From contig DAISXY010000009.1 in assembly GCA_036825615.1 (NCBI GenBank), forward strand, positions 111,260-175,259: DNA of 64,000 nt, written 5' to 3'. The stretch's first letter is position 1, and each line of letters begins with the position of its first letter. Positions 7,305-16,583 of the stretch are shown here, piece after piece. Both the position numbers and the translations under genes were made by a program. The DNA is from JAICXG01 sp036825615 (lineage in GTDB: Bacteria; Verrucomicrobiota; Verrucomicrobiia; Chthoniobacterales; UBA10450). Below the pieces are notes generated by a model that was not told the DNA's origin, did no database searches, and was given only the letters and a program-made list of their open reading frames with translations.

Positions 7305-9122
7305 GTGCTTGACCCCGACCTCATCGCTCGCCGCCGCCGGCGTCGCTTTTATCTGAAGCTCGCCGGCGCGATCGCGCTCCTGCTCCTCATCGGCTTCTTC
7401 GCTGCGCGGCCGGTCCGCCACGCGATCAAGGGCTGGCAGGCGCGGCGCCACGCCGAGAGAGCTTTCGCCTTCATCAACGCCGAGAAGTGGGAGGAAGCCA
7501 CTCGCGAAGCCCGCGCCGCCTACCAATTGCGCCCGGGCGAACCGGACGCGATTCGCGCCGTCGCGCGCCTCCTCACCCGCACCCGGTCGCCGGAAGCGCC
7601 TGGCTTTTGGAAAGCATTGCGCGAGAAAACGTCGCTCACTCGCGACGACCTGCGCGAGGAAGCGGGCGCCGCCCTCGCCGCCGGCGACCTCAGTCTCGCT
7701 CAGACCGCGGTTGCGCAGTTGTTAGGCAAAAAAGCGGGCGGACCCGGCCCGGCCGATTACCTGCTCGCGGCCCAAGTCGCGGCCCAGAACGGGCGGCGCG
7801 AACAAGCCCTTGATTTGTTAGGCAAAACGGTTGCGGCGAAAAACGTGCGCGCCCACGAACAGCTCGGCGCCTCCGTCCTCCAGCTGACCCTCGCCAGTCC
7901 CGATCTCCCGCAGGCGCGCGAGATTCAAACCGCAGCCTGGACCCGCCTGAGCAACCTCGCGCGCGGACACGACCAGGTAGCGCTCGACGCCCTCGCCATT
8001 CTTACCCAGCAAACCCTTTCCTCGCCTAACGAGATCGTGCGCGACCCCGCCATCATGCCGGAGGAGGAATTGGTTCGCGCCCTCCGTACTCACCCGCTCA
8101 GCGGTGTCGCGCAGAAACTGCTCGCGCTCGACCTGGAGATGCACGCCGACGCGGCGCGACGCGACGCGCTCATCGCACAGGCTATCGCGACGTGGGGCAA
8201 TGCCGACAACGACACGCTCGTTATTCTTGGCCGCTGGCTCAACGGCAAAGGCGAATTCCAGCGCGAGCTCGACACGATCCCGCTCCGCAGAGCGCTTCAG
8301 TCGCGTGACCTTTTCCTGCAACGGCTCGACGCCCTCGGCGCGCTGGGAGAATGGAGCGAGATCAAGCGTCTGCTGATTGCCGATGCCTTCCCGCTCGACC
8401 CGGTGATCGAGCGGATGTATCTCGCCCGTTGCAACCAGCAGTTGGGCGAAATCACCGCCGCGGAAAACAACTGGGATCGCGCCTTCGAAGCCGCCGCGGG
8501 TGACCCGCAAAAGCTTCTCACCTTTGCCGAGTATGCAGAGAAAAATGACGCGACCGAAGCCGCCGCGCGCGCCTACGACACGATCGTGCGCGAAGCGCCC
8601 TCGGTCCGCGCGGCGCAGCAGGGGCGGCTCCGGCTTGCGCAGCGCAGCCGCGACACCCACCGCATCCACGCCATCCTGGTCGAGATGTTGAAACAATGGC
8701 CTAACGACACCGCGGTGCAGAATGATGAAGCCTATGTGCGCTTGCTTTTGGCAAGCGCAAAGGAAGAAGGCAGAAGGATGAAGAATGAAGTGGACAGCGG
8801 ACAGCTCCCGCGCATCGCGCAGGTTGCCGGGCAGCTTGTGCAACGCGACCCCGCCAGTCTCCCGCATCGCACCTTACTCGCACTCGCCCGGCTCAGATTG
8901 GGCGAACCGGAAAAGGCGCTCGAGGTCTACAACAACATCCGGATGGCGCCGGGAGCAGCTTCGGCCTCCGCGATTGTCGTCCATGCCGCCGTCCTTGCCG
9001 CCAACGGCGAGCGCGAAGCCGCCCGCACCGAAGTCAGTTCCCTCAAGCCGGACCAACTTTTGCCCGAAGAAGCAGCGATGGTGGAAGAAGTTGGAGGCGG
9101 CTCGCCCCCAAGCCGCAACTGA
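7305..9122 (+). CDS. membrane-anchored tetratricopeptide-repeat protein
   Basis: 605 residues with a GTG start. A basic N-terminus is followed by one transmembrane segment (LAGAIALLLLIGFFAARP, about residues 19-36), then a long series of TPR-like helix pairs, e.g. AERAFAFINAEKWEEATREA, AYQLRPGEPDAIRAVARLL and ALARLRLGEPEKALEVYNNI. Probably inner-membrane anchored with the repeats in the periplasm or cytoplasm. It follows the exosortase, as TPR proteins often do in PEP-CTERM/EPS loci, where they act as assembly scaffolds. About residues 484-497 (AKEEGRRMKNEV) are encoded by an in-frame purine-rich repeat between two repeat blocks. No Shine-Dalgarno is visible; upstream is pyrimidine-rich. Confidence 0.82.
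   Translation: MLDPDLIARRRRRRFYLKLAGAIALLLLIGFFAARPVRHAIKGWQARRHAERAFAFINAEKWEEATREARAAYQLRPGEPDAIRAVARLLTRTRSPEAPGFWKALREKTSLTRDDLREEAGAALAAGDLSLAQTAVAQLLGKKAGGPGPADYLLAAQVAAQNGRREQALDLLGKTVAAKNVRAHEQLGASVLQLTLASPDLPQAREIQTAAWTRLSNLARGHDQVALDALAILTQQTLSSPNEIVRDPAIMPEEELVRALRTHPLSGVAQKLLALDLEMHADAARRDALIAQAIATWGNADNDTLVILGRWLNGKGEFQRELDTIPLRRALQSRDLFLQRLDALGALGEWSEIKRLLIADAFPLDPVIERMYLARCNQQLGEITAAENNWDRAFEAAAGDPQKLLTFAEYAEKNDATEAAARAYDTIVREAPSVRAAQQGRLRLAQRSRDTHRIHAILVEMLKQWPNDTAVQNDEAYVRLLLASAKEEGRRMKNEVDSGQLPRIAQVAGQLVQRDPASLPHRTLLALARLRLGEPEKALEVYNNIRMAPGAASASAIVVHAAVLAANGEREAARTEVSSLKPDQLLPEEAAMVEEVGGGSPPSRN
8758..8790 (+). repeat. purine-rich repeat inserted in frame in the TPR gene
   Basis: AAAGGAAGAAGGCAGAAGG then ATGAAGAATGAAG: a GAAGGATGAAG-family unit inside the TPR coding sequence that keeps the frame. 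Confidence 0.7.
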
Positions 9123-9517
9123 CAACGAGAAGTGACCAGTGACAGGCGATTGCGTTGCCGTCGGCTGTCTCGGGGGAGCGGCTGAACGCTCAGTGGCGCA
9201 TGAGCCTGCTCGTGGTGCGCCGCGATAGCGCACGCGACACCCCGCTTTCCCGGCCTTTCGCTTGTGCTTCTACAACCATGTTGTGCGCAACATGACAAAA
9301 TTATTGTGAAAATAGAGATTGCCCTCCCGCTTGCGCCCCTTCTAAAACCGGACCCGGTCCGCGACCTGTCTCTCCATAAAATGCAACCTCAAAGCCGCCC
9401 CTTCGTTCTCCTCGGTCCTTCTTCCCTGCCCATTCGTCACTGGTCACTCTTCACTTCGCTCTTCTTCCTGCTCGCGCTCTTGTTACTTGTCGGTCGACAC
9501 TGATCACTCTTCTTCCT
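9123..9517. other. 395 bp spacer with GTGACCAGTGA-type low complexity
   Basis: TGACCAGTGACAG (9133) and CACTGGTCACTCTTCAC (9437) are two orientations of a simple sequence, with a CACTGATCACTCTT variant near 9498. An open frame at 9264-9503 ends in a leucine-rich stretch, but its start and most of its codons lie in this low-complexity sequence. I do not call it a gene. Confidence 0.4.
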
Positions 9518-9862
9518 ATGACTACCCTCACGGATCCCTACGCGGCCAAATACCGCCGCCGCTTTGCGGCTCTGCTCTTTGCCGTTGTGCTACTCCTCCT
9601 TGGCTTGGTCCTGCGGAGTTCGGCAGATGGCGCGCCGCTCGTCAGTGTCACGTCTCAGCCGTTCTGGAGCACCCTCCCTGTTTTCCAGACGAAGCCTAAC
9701 GTTTCTTTGTCCTGCTCGCCTCAGCCGGCGTTGCGGTTCGCGGTCCTGCTCCCGGCGACAGCGGACGCTACACTCTCAGGCTGTCCGCCCATTTTCCTTT
9801 CCCGCATTCCGCCTTCCGAGAATTTCCTGATAAATTGGCTTGACCCATCCGATAGCTCTTGA
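9518..9862 (+). CDS. small membrane protein, DPYA family (member A), with QPFWSTL motif
   Basis: 114 residues, ATG start. N-terminus MTTLTDPYAAKYRRRF followed by one transmembrane helix (LLFAVVLLLLGLVL). This is the layout of the three other DPYAT peptides of the locus (9899, 10299, 16348). Residues 47-66 (QPFWSTLPVFQTKPNVSL) match residues 38-55 of the large PEP-CTERM protein encoded from 10509. The last 45 residues look out of family and end in low-complexity sequence, so a frameshift or truncation is possible. Function unknown. Confidence 0.65.
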   Translation: MTTLTDPYAAKYRRRFAALLFAVVLLLLGLVLRSSADGAPLVSVTSQPFWSTLPVFQTKPNVSLSCSPQPALRFAVLLPATADATLSGCPPIFLSRIPPSENFLINWLDPSDSS

Positions 9863-9898
9863 TCTGATCGGCCCACAAATTAACCACCCGCAAGCCCC

Positions 9899-10141
9899 AT
9901 GACCCCGAAAATCGACCCTTATGCCACCCCCCGTGGTCGCGCCGTCGACCTGTTTCTCGTTCTCTTCGCGCTCGCGACAATCGTGCTGGCGATTGCGACC
10001 GCGCCCGGGCAGGGGCCGAAGCCCGACCCGATTGTAAAAGTTCCGCCACAAACCGGCGCGGCAGGGCAGGTGAGCTATTCGCCGCTTGCCGGCCGCGATC
10101 GCATTGACTCCACGACCAACAACCCGTGGTCACAGCGATAA
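9899..10141 (+). CDS. small membrane protein, DPYAT family (member B)
   Basis: 80 residues, ATG start. MTPKIDPYATPRGRAVD, then one hydrophobic helix (LFLVLFALATIVLAIA), then TAP and a proline-rich polar tail. The N-terminal box and TAP after the helix are shared with members C and D. The positive charges before the helix predict N-in topology with the tail outside. A TTGACC sequence lies about 55-60 bp before the start, as in member C (TTGACA). Confidence 0.72.
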   Translation: MTPKIDPYATPRGRAVDLFLVLFALATIVLAIATAPGQGPKPDPIVKVPPQTGAAGQVSYSPLAGRDRIDSTTNNPWSQR

Positions 10142-10298
10142 GACCGACCGACGAACGATATTTTATCAATGAGGCTGAATTAAGCCGGCAGCTCCTTTTT
10201 TCGTTACCTTAAGAAAATCAAGAATTAGCGGATATTTGGATTGACATCGGCGCGCCCTTTTGATTCCATCGGCGCCCACTGGAACCCGGAATCGACCC

Positions 10299-10490
10299 AT
10301 GCCACCAAAAGTTGACCCCTATGCGACCGCGCGCGCGCGTGTCGCCGACGTGGCCCTGATTCTTCTCGTTATCCTGATCGTCGCGCTAACGATTTTCACC
10401 GCACCGCGCCATCACTCCTCTGCTCCCGGTGTAACTCCACCGGCGGCCAACAATGCTGCGGTCATGCTCACTGCGCCCTCCGATCATTAG
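10299..10490 (+). CDS. small membrane protein, DPYAT family (member C)
   Basis: 63 residues from the ATG at 10299. MPPKVDPYATARARVAD, hydrophobic helix (VALILLVILIVALTIF), TAP, short polar tail. Ends 18 bp before the start of the 1876-aa PEP-CTERM protein, so the two are probably cotranscribed. The family signature supports translation even though the peptide is short. Confidence 0.75.
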   Translation: MPPKVDPYATARARVADVALILLVILIVALTIFTAPRHHSSAPGVTPPAANNAAVMLTAPSDH

Positions 10491-10508
10491 CCGTTCGCTG
10501 CTGCCACC

Positions 10509-13500
10509 ATGAAAACTAAACCATTCGCAACCCTCCCCGTAGTTTTCGCTCTTGCCCTACTGCTTTGCACCACCGCCCAGGGTGGCGTGACTTTCCCCGA
10601 CACCATCTCGGTTGTCCCGCAGCCTTTCTGGTCCACCCTCCGCATCTTTCGCAGCGAACCGAAAGTCTCACTCATCCTCCTTGTCCCAACTGTCACTCAG
10701 TCACGGCCCGACTATGCCGCGGTCAATACCCCTGACCTCGATATCTTCGCCGGATTCAACGATAACTCCGACAAAACCCCCGCTCCCATCTTTGTGATCC
10801 CGCTCAAGCCAGAACGCGAACAGGCGTCAGTCCCCTTGGAGCCGGCCCAGTCCCATCGTTCAACCGCCTCGTTGGGTCCGAGCCTGGCCGATACCTGGTC
10901 GCGCACCCCGGGAGTCGGCAGCACCATTCCAACGTATGACACCGGCTTCGGAAGCGCCGAGAAGAATACCAAACCCGACGCGACTCGGGAATCCGCACAA
11001 AGCCAGTTCGCCGGCAACGACCTGCGCCCGACTGATCAGTTCAGTCATGCCAAAGCGACCGTTACCGGTCCGGATGCGCAGTCAATTCCTTTGGCTGGCG
11101 CGGACAAAGCAAGTCAATCGTTCCCCGCTCGCAGTTCGGTTTCAATTGCCGGCATCACCATCACAAGCGACGCCTCCAAGCTTGGCGGCGCTCGGCAATT
11201 AACCCCTAAAGCACTAAGTGGCGGTAACGCTCCAGATGCGGTGACAGCGATCAAGACATGGGACGGCCAAGCCGGAACTGCTCAGTGGGAAGGAGCGAAC
11301 AACTGGAATCCCAATGGTGTGCCAGGATCCACGGATTCAATCCTCCTCGACAATTCTTCGGTCGGAGCGTTGCCCTCCATAATGAACACGTCGGGGCTCA
11401 CGATGAGCGTCATGGGCATCACCTTTGATACCGCAAACACAGTAACGTTAGGGAACAGTGGGACTGGCTCCGGCGCAACAAGTTCGATTACACTTACGGG
11501 TCTTGGGGACGCAGGGAATACCCTAATCTCGCTAACGAACAACGCAACAGGGACATTCACAATCGACAATCAAAACAGTGGGAATAGAGATCTTACGCTT
11601 ACCTTAGGCGCAAGTGGAACCCTAAATGTAACTAATGCACTGGGAACGCTCGCCATTACAACCGTCATAGGTGAGACGGGGGGAACTAGATCGATCACAA
11701 AGACCGGAGCTGGCACTTTAATTCTAGGCAGCGCAAACACCTATACCGGGACGACGACCGTTAGTGCTGGTGTGCTTAATATTCAGAATGCCACCGCCCT
11801 TGGAACGACAACGAATGGCACGACGGTTGGCAGCAGCGCGACTCTGCAAATGCAAGGTGGTATCACGACCGGAGCGGAGCAGCTCACAATTAGCGGCACA
11901 GGAGCTTCTGGTCAGAATGGGGCATTAGTTAACGTTAGTGGAACAAACAGTTACGGCGGTCAGCTGATCCTGGGAGCTGCGAGCACAATATCATCGGATA
12001 GTGGCATCCTGAATCTTACTAATTCCGCAACGATCACGGGTGCGGGGTTCAACCTGACGTTGACGGGCGCGGGCGACGGCAGCATTTTGTTCGCTATTGG
12101 AACGGGCAGCGGCGGAGTCATAAAGTCCGGCGCCGGCACTTGGACCCTTTCGGGCTCCAGCACTTACACTGGCGCCACAACAATCAACGCGGGAATATTG
12201 AAACTGGGCGCTGCCGGTGGCACCACTAACACACCGCTCGGCACAACTGCGTCAGGCACGACTGTTTCGGGAACCGGTGCAGCACTGGATCTAAATGGGT
12301 TCACTTTGGGAACCGCAGAAGCGCTCACTCTCAATGGCACAGGTGTTTCCGGCGGCGGTGCCTTGACTAATACTTCTGCCACATCAGTGAACTACAGCGG
12401 GTTAGTAACTCTTGGCAGTGACAGCAGCATCATCGCCAGCAACGGCGCCATTAATCTGACCAATGTCGGTACGATAACCGGAGCGACATTTGGATTGACA
12501 CTAGGCGGAGCTGGTAACGGAAGCGTCAGCAGCATAATCGGAACAACCTCAGGAGGACTGACCAAATCCGGCGCTGGCACCTGGACCCTTTCTGGTGCGA
12601 ACACCTACAGCGGATTGACAAACATCAGTGCCGGGACGCTGATCCTAAACGGGTCGAATTCAAGCGCCGGTGCGACTACGGTCACTAGCTCCGGCACGCT
12701 GCAGCTCGGAGCGGGAGCAAACGGCGGATTGGCCAGCGGCCTACTTTCCATCAGCGGAACCATCCGTTCTACCGATGCAACTGCCCGCACCGTTGGCAAT
12801 AGCGTCTCGCTGACGTCCAACTCGGCCACCTTTGGATCTGGTGGGACAGGCGCACTGACATTCAATGGAACAATCGATTTGGGTGTTGCGGCTGCCTCGG
12901 ACCGCACAATTTCCACTGTAAGTAATGTGACTTTCACAAACGTAATCTCAGGCAATTCCGGGAGCGGTCTTGTAAAGAACGGGAGCGGCACGCTGACTTT
13001 CAGCGGCACGTCCGCGAACACTTACGATGGCTTAACGACCATCAATCTGGGGGAACTGGATCTGAACAAGACGGCTGGTGTAAACGCTATTGCGGGCAAT
13101 ATCACAATTGGCGATGGAATCGGGGGTGCCGGGGCGGACATCCTCAAGCTTCTCGCGGCTAATCAGATCGCGAACACATCAGATGTCACAATCAACTCCT
13201 CGGGTCTTTTCAATCTCAATAACAACTCCGAGACGATCGACGGCCTCAACGGCGTGGTGGGCGCTTCGGTAACGCTGGGCTCTGGCACCCTGACCATCGG
13301 CGCCAACAACGAAGCCAGCGCCAGCTTCGCGGGTGTCATTTCGGGTTCGGGCGCCTTGGTCAAGACAGGCACAGGAGCGCAAACCCTTAGCGGTGCAAAC
13401 AGCTACTCAGGGACCACAAATATCAACTCCGGTGCGTTAAATATCCAAAACGTGACAGGGCTAGGTACGACGGCCGCTGGAACGAGCGTGGCGAGCGGTG

Positions 13501-16139
13501 CAGCTTTAGAGCTTCAAGGCGGCGTCGCCGTTGGCGCCGAAGCTCTAACCTTGAACGGAACTGGAGTTGCCGGCAATGGCGCATTGCGCAACGTGAGCGG
13601 GACAAATTCATACGCTGGCGCGATCACCCTCGGCTCGGCCAGCACAATCACTTCCGCTTTAGGGACCTTGACTCTGACTGGCGGGGTTAACAACTCTGGC
13701 ACTCTCCTGTCATTTGACGGCTCCGGAAATACGACCGTCTCCACCGCGAAGATCACCGGTAGCGGTGGTTTGACCAAAACCGGCTCGGGAACACTGACCT
13801 TGTCTTTCGCCAACGACTACACCGGCCTGACAACCATCTCGGCTGGCACTTTACTGGAAGGCGTTAGTGACGCGCTCGGAACAGGTGCACTTACGATCAA
13901 TGGCAGCACGGCAATTTTCGATCTCGGCGCCAGCCATAACGATACGGTCGGCACGGTGACGCTGGATGGCGGCGGTGCGATTAATGGCAGTGGCACGTCT
14001 GCGCTGACCAGCACCGGCAGCTTCGAGATGAAGAATGGCAGTGTAAGCGCGATTCTTGGCGGCTCTGGCATCGCATTAAACAAAACTACGAGCGGAACTG
14101 TGACGTTGAGCGGCATCAATACCTACACAGGCACGACCACCATCAGCGCCGGCACCCTTTCGCTCAGCAATGCAGGGAGCACGAACAATATCGCCGGCAG
14201 CTCGACAATCATCGACAACGCTATCCTGAATGTCACCGGATTAAGCGGCGGCGCGATCACGCTCGCTTCCGGTCAGACCTTGAAAGGCGGCGGAACGGTG
14301 ACCGGCGGGTTAAACGTAAACACCGGTTCGTTCCTTGCGCCCGGTAACAGCGTCGGCACCCTCAGCAGCGGCAACACCGCTTATAACTCCGGTGGCACTT
14401 ACACCTGGGAAATCAATGATGCCACCGGCACGGCCGGGAGCAGCCCCGGCTGGGATTGGAATAATATCACCGGCACCCTCACGATCGGATCGGCCACTTT
14501 CACGATCGATGTCAACGGCTTGAATGGCGCCACCCCGGGCTTGATCGCCAATTTCAATAAGTACGCCTCCTACGATTGGGATATCGCCACCGCAAGTAGC
14601 GGCATCAGCGGATTCTCCGCCGGTAAGTTCGCCTTCGATCTGACGGATTTCACCAACAGCATCAGCGGCACGCTCACGAGCGGCGCGTTCTCCATCACCA
14701 CCAGCGGCAATAACCTCATCGTCCATTACACCGGCGCGACCGATGCCACGCCGACGACCGCTTACTGGACCGGTGACATCAGTTCTTCCTGGAACACCAA
14801 CACTGCCGGTAACACGAACTGGGCGACGAGCGCCGCCGGCACGACCGATACCCACGCCATCCCTGGCGCCGGCAGCGATGTCTATTTCGCCGCGACCGGC
14901 GCGGCCAACTTCACGAACACGCTCGGCCAGGACTTCAGCATCAATAGCCTCAACTTCATCAGTGGATCAGCTTCCTACACGATCAATGGCAATACGCTCA
15001 CCCTGGCCGCCGGGATCAACGATGCGAGTGCCAACGCGCAAACCATCAATAGTGCAATCGTGCTAGGCGCTGACCAGACCTGGGCCAATACCTCGGGCAA
15101 TCCCTTCATCGTCAATGGCGCCATTAGCGGCGCGTTCGGACTGACTAAGACTGGCTCGGGCTTCACCTACTTTGGCGGGGCCAATAGCTATTCGGGAGGA
15201 ACGACCATTAACGGTGGCACTCTCGTCGTTCAGGGGTCCGGCACGCTCGGATCGAGCAGCAATGCGCTCACCGTCAACACCGGTGGCACCCTTGACCTGA
15301 ATGCCACGAATCAGTCAGTCGGCGCGCTGAATGGCAGCGGCGGCCTGATCAAAAACAGCGGTTCCGCCTCCATCCTGACCGTGGGCAACGGCGGCGGCAG
15401 CGGTTCTTATGCCGGCAGTATTAGTAACCTCGGCAGCATTGCCCTGGTGAAGACTGGCAGTGGCACCCAGACCTTGACCGCCAATAACAGCTACACCGGG
15501 ACAACCACGATCAATGGCGGCACCCTCGAGCTAGCCAATGGCAGCGGAGTCGCCTTAAGTGGCACCGCCAGCGTGACAGTTAACAACACCGGTACGCTGC
15601 TCTTTAGCCAGAACAATCAGATCAACCAGGCAAGTTTCCCGGCAATTGCTCTCAACGGCGGCACGATCGACGCCGGCGGCAAGAATCAAGGGACCGGCGG
15701 CACGAGCGTGGTACTCCCGGGTACTGTCGGCTTGGGTGCTCTGACACTCACCTCCAGCTCAACCATCGACCTGAGCTCGATCTCAGTCCTACACTTTGGT
15801 GACAGCAGCGGCGCCACCTGGAACGGCAGCGCGATCCTTTCCATCCTGAACTGGAACGGCACGGCGACGACTGGCGGCGGCTCGGAGCAAATTCTGTTCG
15901 GGCTCAGTCCAACCGGGCTGACCGCAACTCAGCTGACTCAGATCCAGTTTATTGATCCGGCTGGGTTTAATCCGGGAACCTACGGCGCAATCTGGGCCTT
16001 GGATGGTACCGGAGAAATTGTGCCCCTCCTTACCCCGGTGCCCGAGCCATCCACCTGGCTCGCGGCGGCGCTAGCTCTGGGCATAATCCTTTGGACCCAG
16101 CGCCGCCGTGTCCTGCTCTTTCGCGTTAGCGAACAATAG
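10509..16139 (+). CDS. giant PEP-CTERM protein with autotransporter-associated beta-strand repeats
   Basis: 1876 residues. Signal peptide (MKTKPFATLPVVFALALLLC, cleavage near AQG), then the QPFWSTL motif at 38-44 and a low-complexity linker to about 245. From there to about 1830 it is a Gly/Ser/Thr/Asn-rich beta-solenoid. At least nine units of the form K-T/S-G-x-G-T-x-T-L-S-G-x-N-x-Y-S/T-G-x-T-x-I-x-A-G-x-L mark autotransporter-associated beta-strand repeats. The C-terminus VPEPSTWLAAALALGIILWT plus RRR is a standard PEP-CTERM signal: motif, helix, basic tail. After export it should be cleaved by an exosortase, the likely one being at 4831-6759. No autotransporter barrel is present. The minus strand of such repeats is open over long stretches, which explains the many false frames. 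Confidence 0.93.
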   Translation: MKTKPFATLPVVFALALLLCTTAQGGVTFPDTISVVPQPFWSTLRIFRSEPKVSLILLVPTVTQSRPDYAAVNTPDLDIFAGFNDNSDKTPAPIFVIPLKPEREQASVPLEPAQSHRSTASLGPSLADTWSRTPGVGSTIPTYDTGFGSAEKNTKPDATRESAQSQFAGNDLRPTDQFSHAKATVTGPDAQSIPLAGADKASQSFPARSSVSIAGITITSDASKLGGARQLTPKALSGGNAPDAVTAIKTWDGQAGTAQWEGANNWNPNGVPGSTDSILLDNSSVGALPSIMNTSGLTMSVMGITFDTANTVTLGNSGTGSGATSSITLTGLGDAGNTLISLTNNATGTFTIDNQNSGNRDLTLTLGASGTLNVTNALGTLAITTVIGETGGTRSITKTGAGTLILGSANTYTGTTTVSAGVLNIQNATALGTTTNGTTVGSSATLQMQGGITTGAEQLTISGTGASGQNGALVNVSGTNSYGGQLILGAASTISSDSGILNLTNSATITGAGFNLTLTGAGDGSILFAIGTGSGGVIKSGAGTWTLSGSSTYTGATTINAGILKLGAAGGTTNTPLGTTASGTTVSGTGAALDLNGFTLGTAEALTLNGTGVSGGGALTNTSATSVNYSGLVTLGSDSSIIASNGAINLTNVGTITGATFGLTLGGAGNGSVSSIIGTTSGGLTKSGAGTWTLSGANTYSGLTNISAGTLILNGSNSSAGATTVTSSGTLQLGAGANGGLASGLLSISGTIRSTDATARTVGNSVSLTSNSATFGSGGTGALTFNGTIDLGVAAASDRTISTVSNVTFTNVISGNSGSGLVKNGSGTLTFSGTSANTYDGLTTINLGELDLNKTAGVNAIAGNITIGDGIGGAGADILKLLAANQIANTSDVTINSSGLFNLNNNSETIDGLNGVVGASVTLGSGTLTIGANNEASASFAGVISGSGALVKTGTGAQTLSGANSYSGTTNINSGALNIQNVTGLGTTAAGTSVASGAALELQGGVAVGAEALTLNGTGVAGNGALRNVSGTNSYAGAITLGSASTITSALGTLTLTGGVNNSGTLLSFDGSGNTTVSTAKITGSGGLTKTGSGTLTLSFANDYTGLTTISAGTLLEGVSDALGTGALTINGSTAIFDLGASHNDTVGTVTLDGGGAINGSGTSALTSTGSFEMKNGSVSAILGGSGIALNKTTSGTVTLSGINTYTGTTTISAGTLSLSNAGSTNNIAGSSTIIDNAILNVTGLSGGAITLASGQTLKGGGTVTGGLNVNTGSFLAPGNSVGTLSSGNTAYNSGGTYTWEINDATGTAGSSPGWDWNNITGTLTIGSATFTIDVNGLNGATPGLIANFNKYASYDWDIATASSGISGFSAGKFAFDLTDFTNSISGTLTSGAFSITTSGNNLIVHYTGATDATPTTAYWTGDISSSWNTNTAGNTNWATSAAGTTDTHAIPGAGSDVYFAATGAANFTNTLGQDFSINSLNFISGSASYTINGNTLTLAAGINDASANAQTINSAIVLGADQTWANTSGNPFIVNGAISGAFGLTKTGSGFTYFGGANSYSGGTTINGGTLVVQGSGTLGSSSNALTVNTGGTLDLNATNQSVGALNGSGGLIKNSGSASILTVGNGGGSGSYAGSISNLGSIALVKTGSGTQTLTANNSYTGTTTINGGTLELANGSGVALSGTASVTVNNTGTLLFSQNNQINQASFPAIALNGGTIDAGGKNQGTGGTSVVLPGTVGLGALTLTSSSTIDLSSISVLHFGDSSGATWNGSAILSILNWNGTATTGGGSEQILFGLSPTGLTATQLTQIQFIDPAGFNPGTYGAIWALDGTGEIVPLLTPVPEPSTWLAAALALGIILWTQRRRVLLFRVSEQ

Positions 16140-16179
16140 TAGGAGAGTCGCTCGCCCAAAAGGCTAATAGCCTGGACCT

Positions 16180-16215
16180 GCGGAAGCAGGTCCCTCCGGA
16201 GAGGCCGGCTTCCGC
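16180..16215. repeat. hairpin repeat GCGGAAGC...CCCTCCGGAG...GCTTCCGC, copy 2
   Basis: Same arms and core as 3714-3750, 41 bp downstream of the giant PEP-CTERM gene. It may help end or stabilise that transcript, but there is no T-run after it. Confidence 0.65.
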
Positions 16216-16347
16216 GGGCCCCGACCTCCAGGGCGTTCCCAGTTTCCAGAATGCTGTAGTGTTTTTCGCCACAGCTTTTGTCCTATTTCCGCTTGTTGTT
16301 TGGAATTGATCCCGCCCTCCGCTTATTGGTAAACCCTCAACCTTCCA

Positions 16348-16524
16348 ATGCCGCCCAAATCCGACCCCTATGCCACGCCGCGCGGACGCGCGGCTGATTT
16401 CTTCCTCATCTTCGTCGCCCTGATTGCGATTTGCGCAGCCATCTGGACCGCTCCGCACCGAGACGCCACCGGCGAGTTCCGCAGCTCGGCGCCGAACCAC
16501 CTAACAAGGAGCACTGCGCCCTAA
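16348..16524 (+). CDS. small membrane protein, DPYAT family (member D)
   Basis: 58 residues, ATG start. MPPKSDPYATPRGRAADFF, hydrophobic helix (LIFVALIAICAAIW), TAP, short tail. It lies 59 bp upstream of the start of the next large exported protein, just as member C precedes the PEP-CTERM giant. TTTGGAATTGATC lies about 40-50 bp before the start, similar to elements before B and C. The repeated placement argues that it is real. Confidence 0.72.
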   Translation: MPPKSDPYATPRGRAADFFLIFVALIAICAAIWTAPHRDATGEFRSSAPNHLTRSTAP

Positions 16525-16583
16525 GAACCCTGCGATACCGTCATGCCGACAGCGTCGTCTGTAGCACTGCTGTTCCCGATCCA

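Noticed and set aside
9264..9503. 79-aa ORF with leucine-rich end
   Set aside because: Mostly encoded by GTGACCAGTGA-type low-complexity sequence.
11282..15166. Long open frames on the minus strand within the giant PEP-CTERM gene
   Set aside because: They are reverse shadows of Gly/Ser/Thr-rich repeats, with no start signals or domains.
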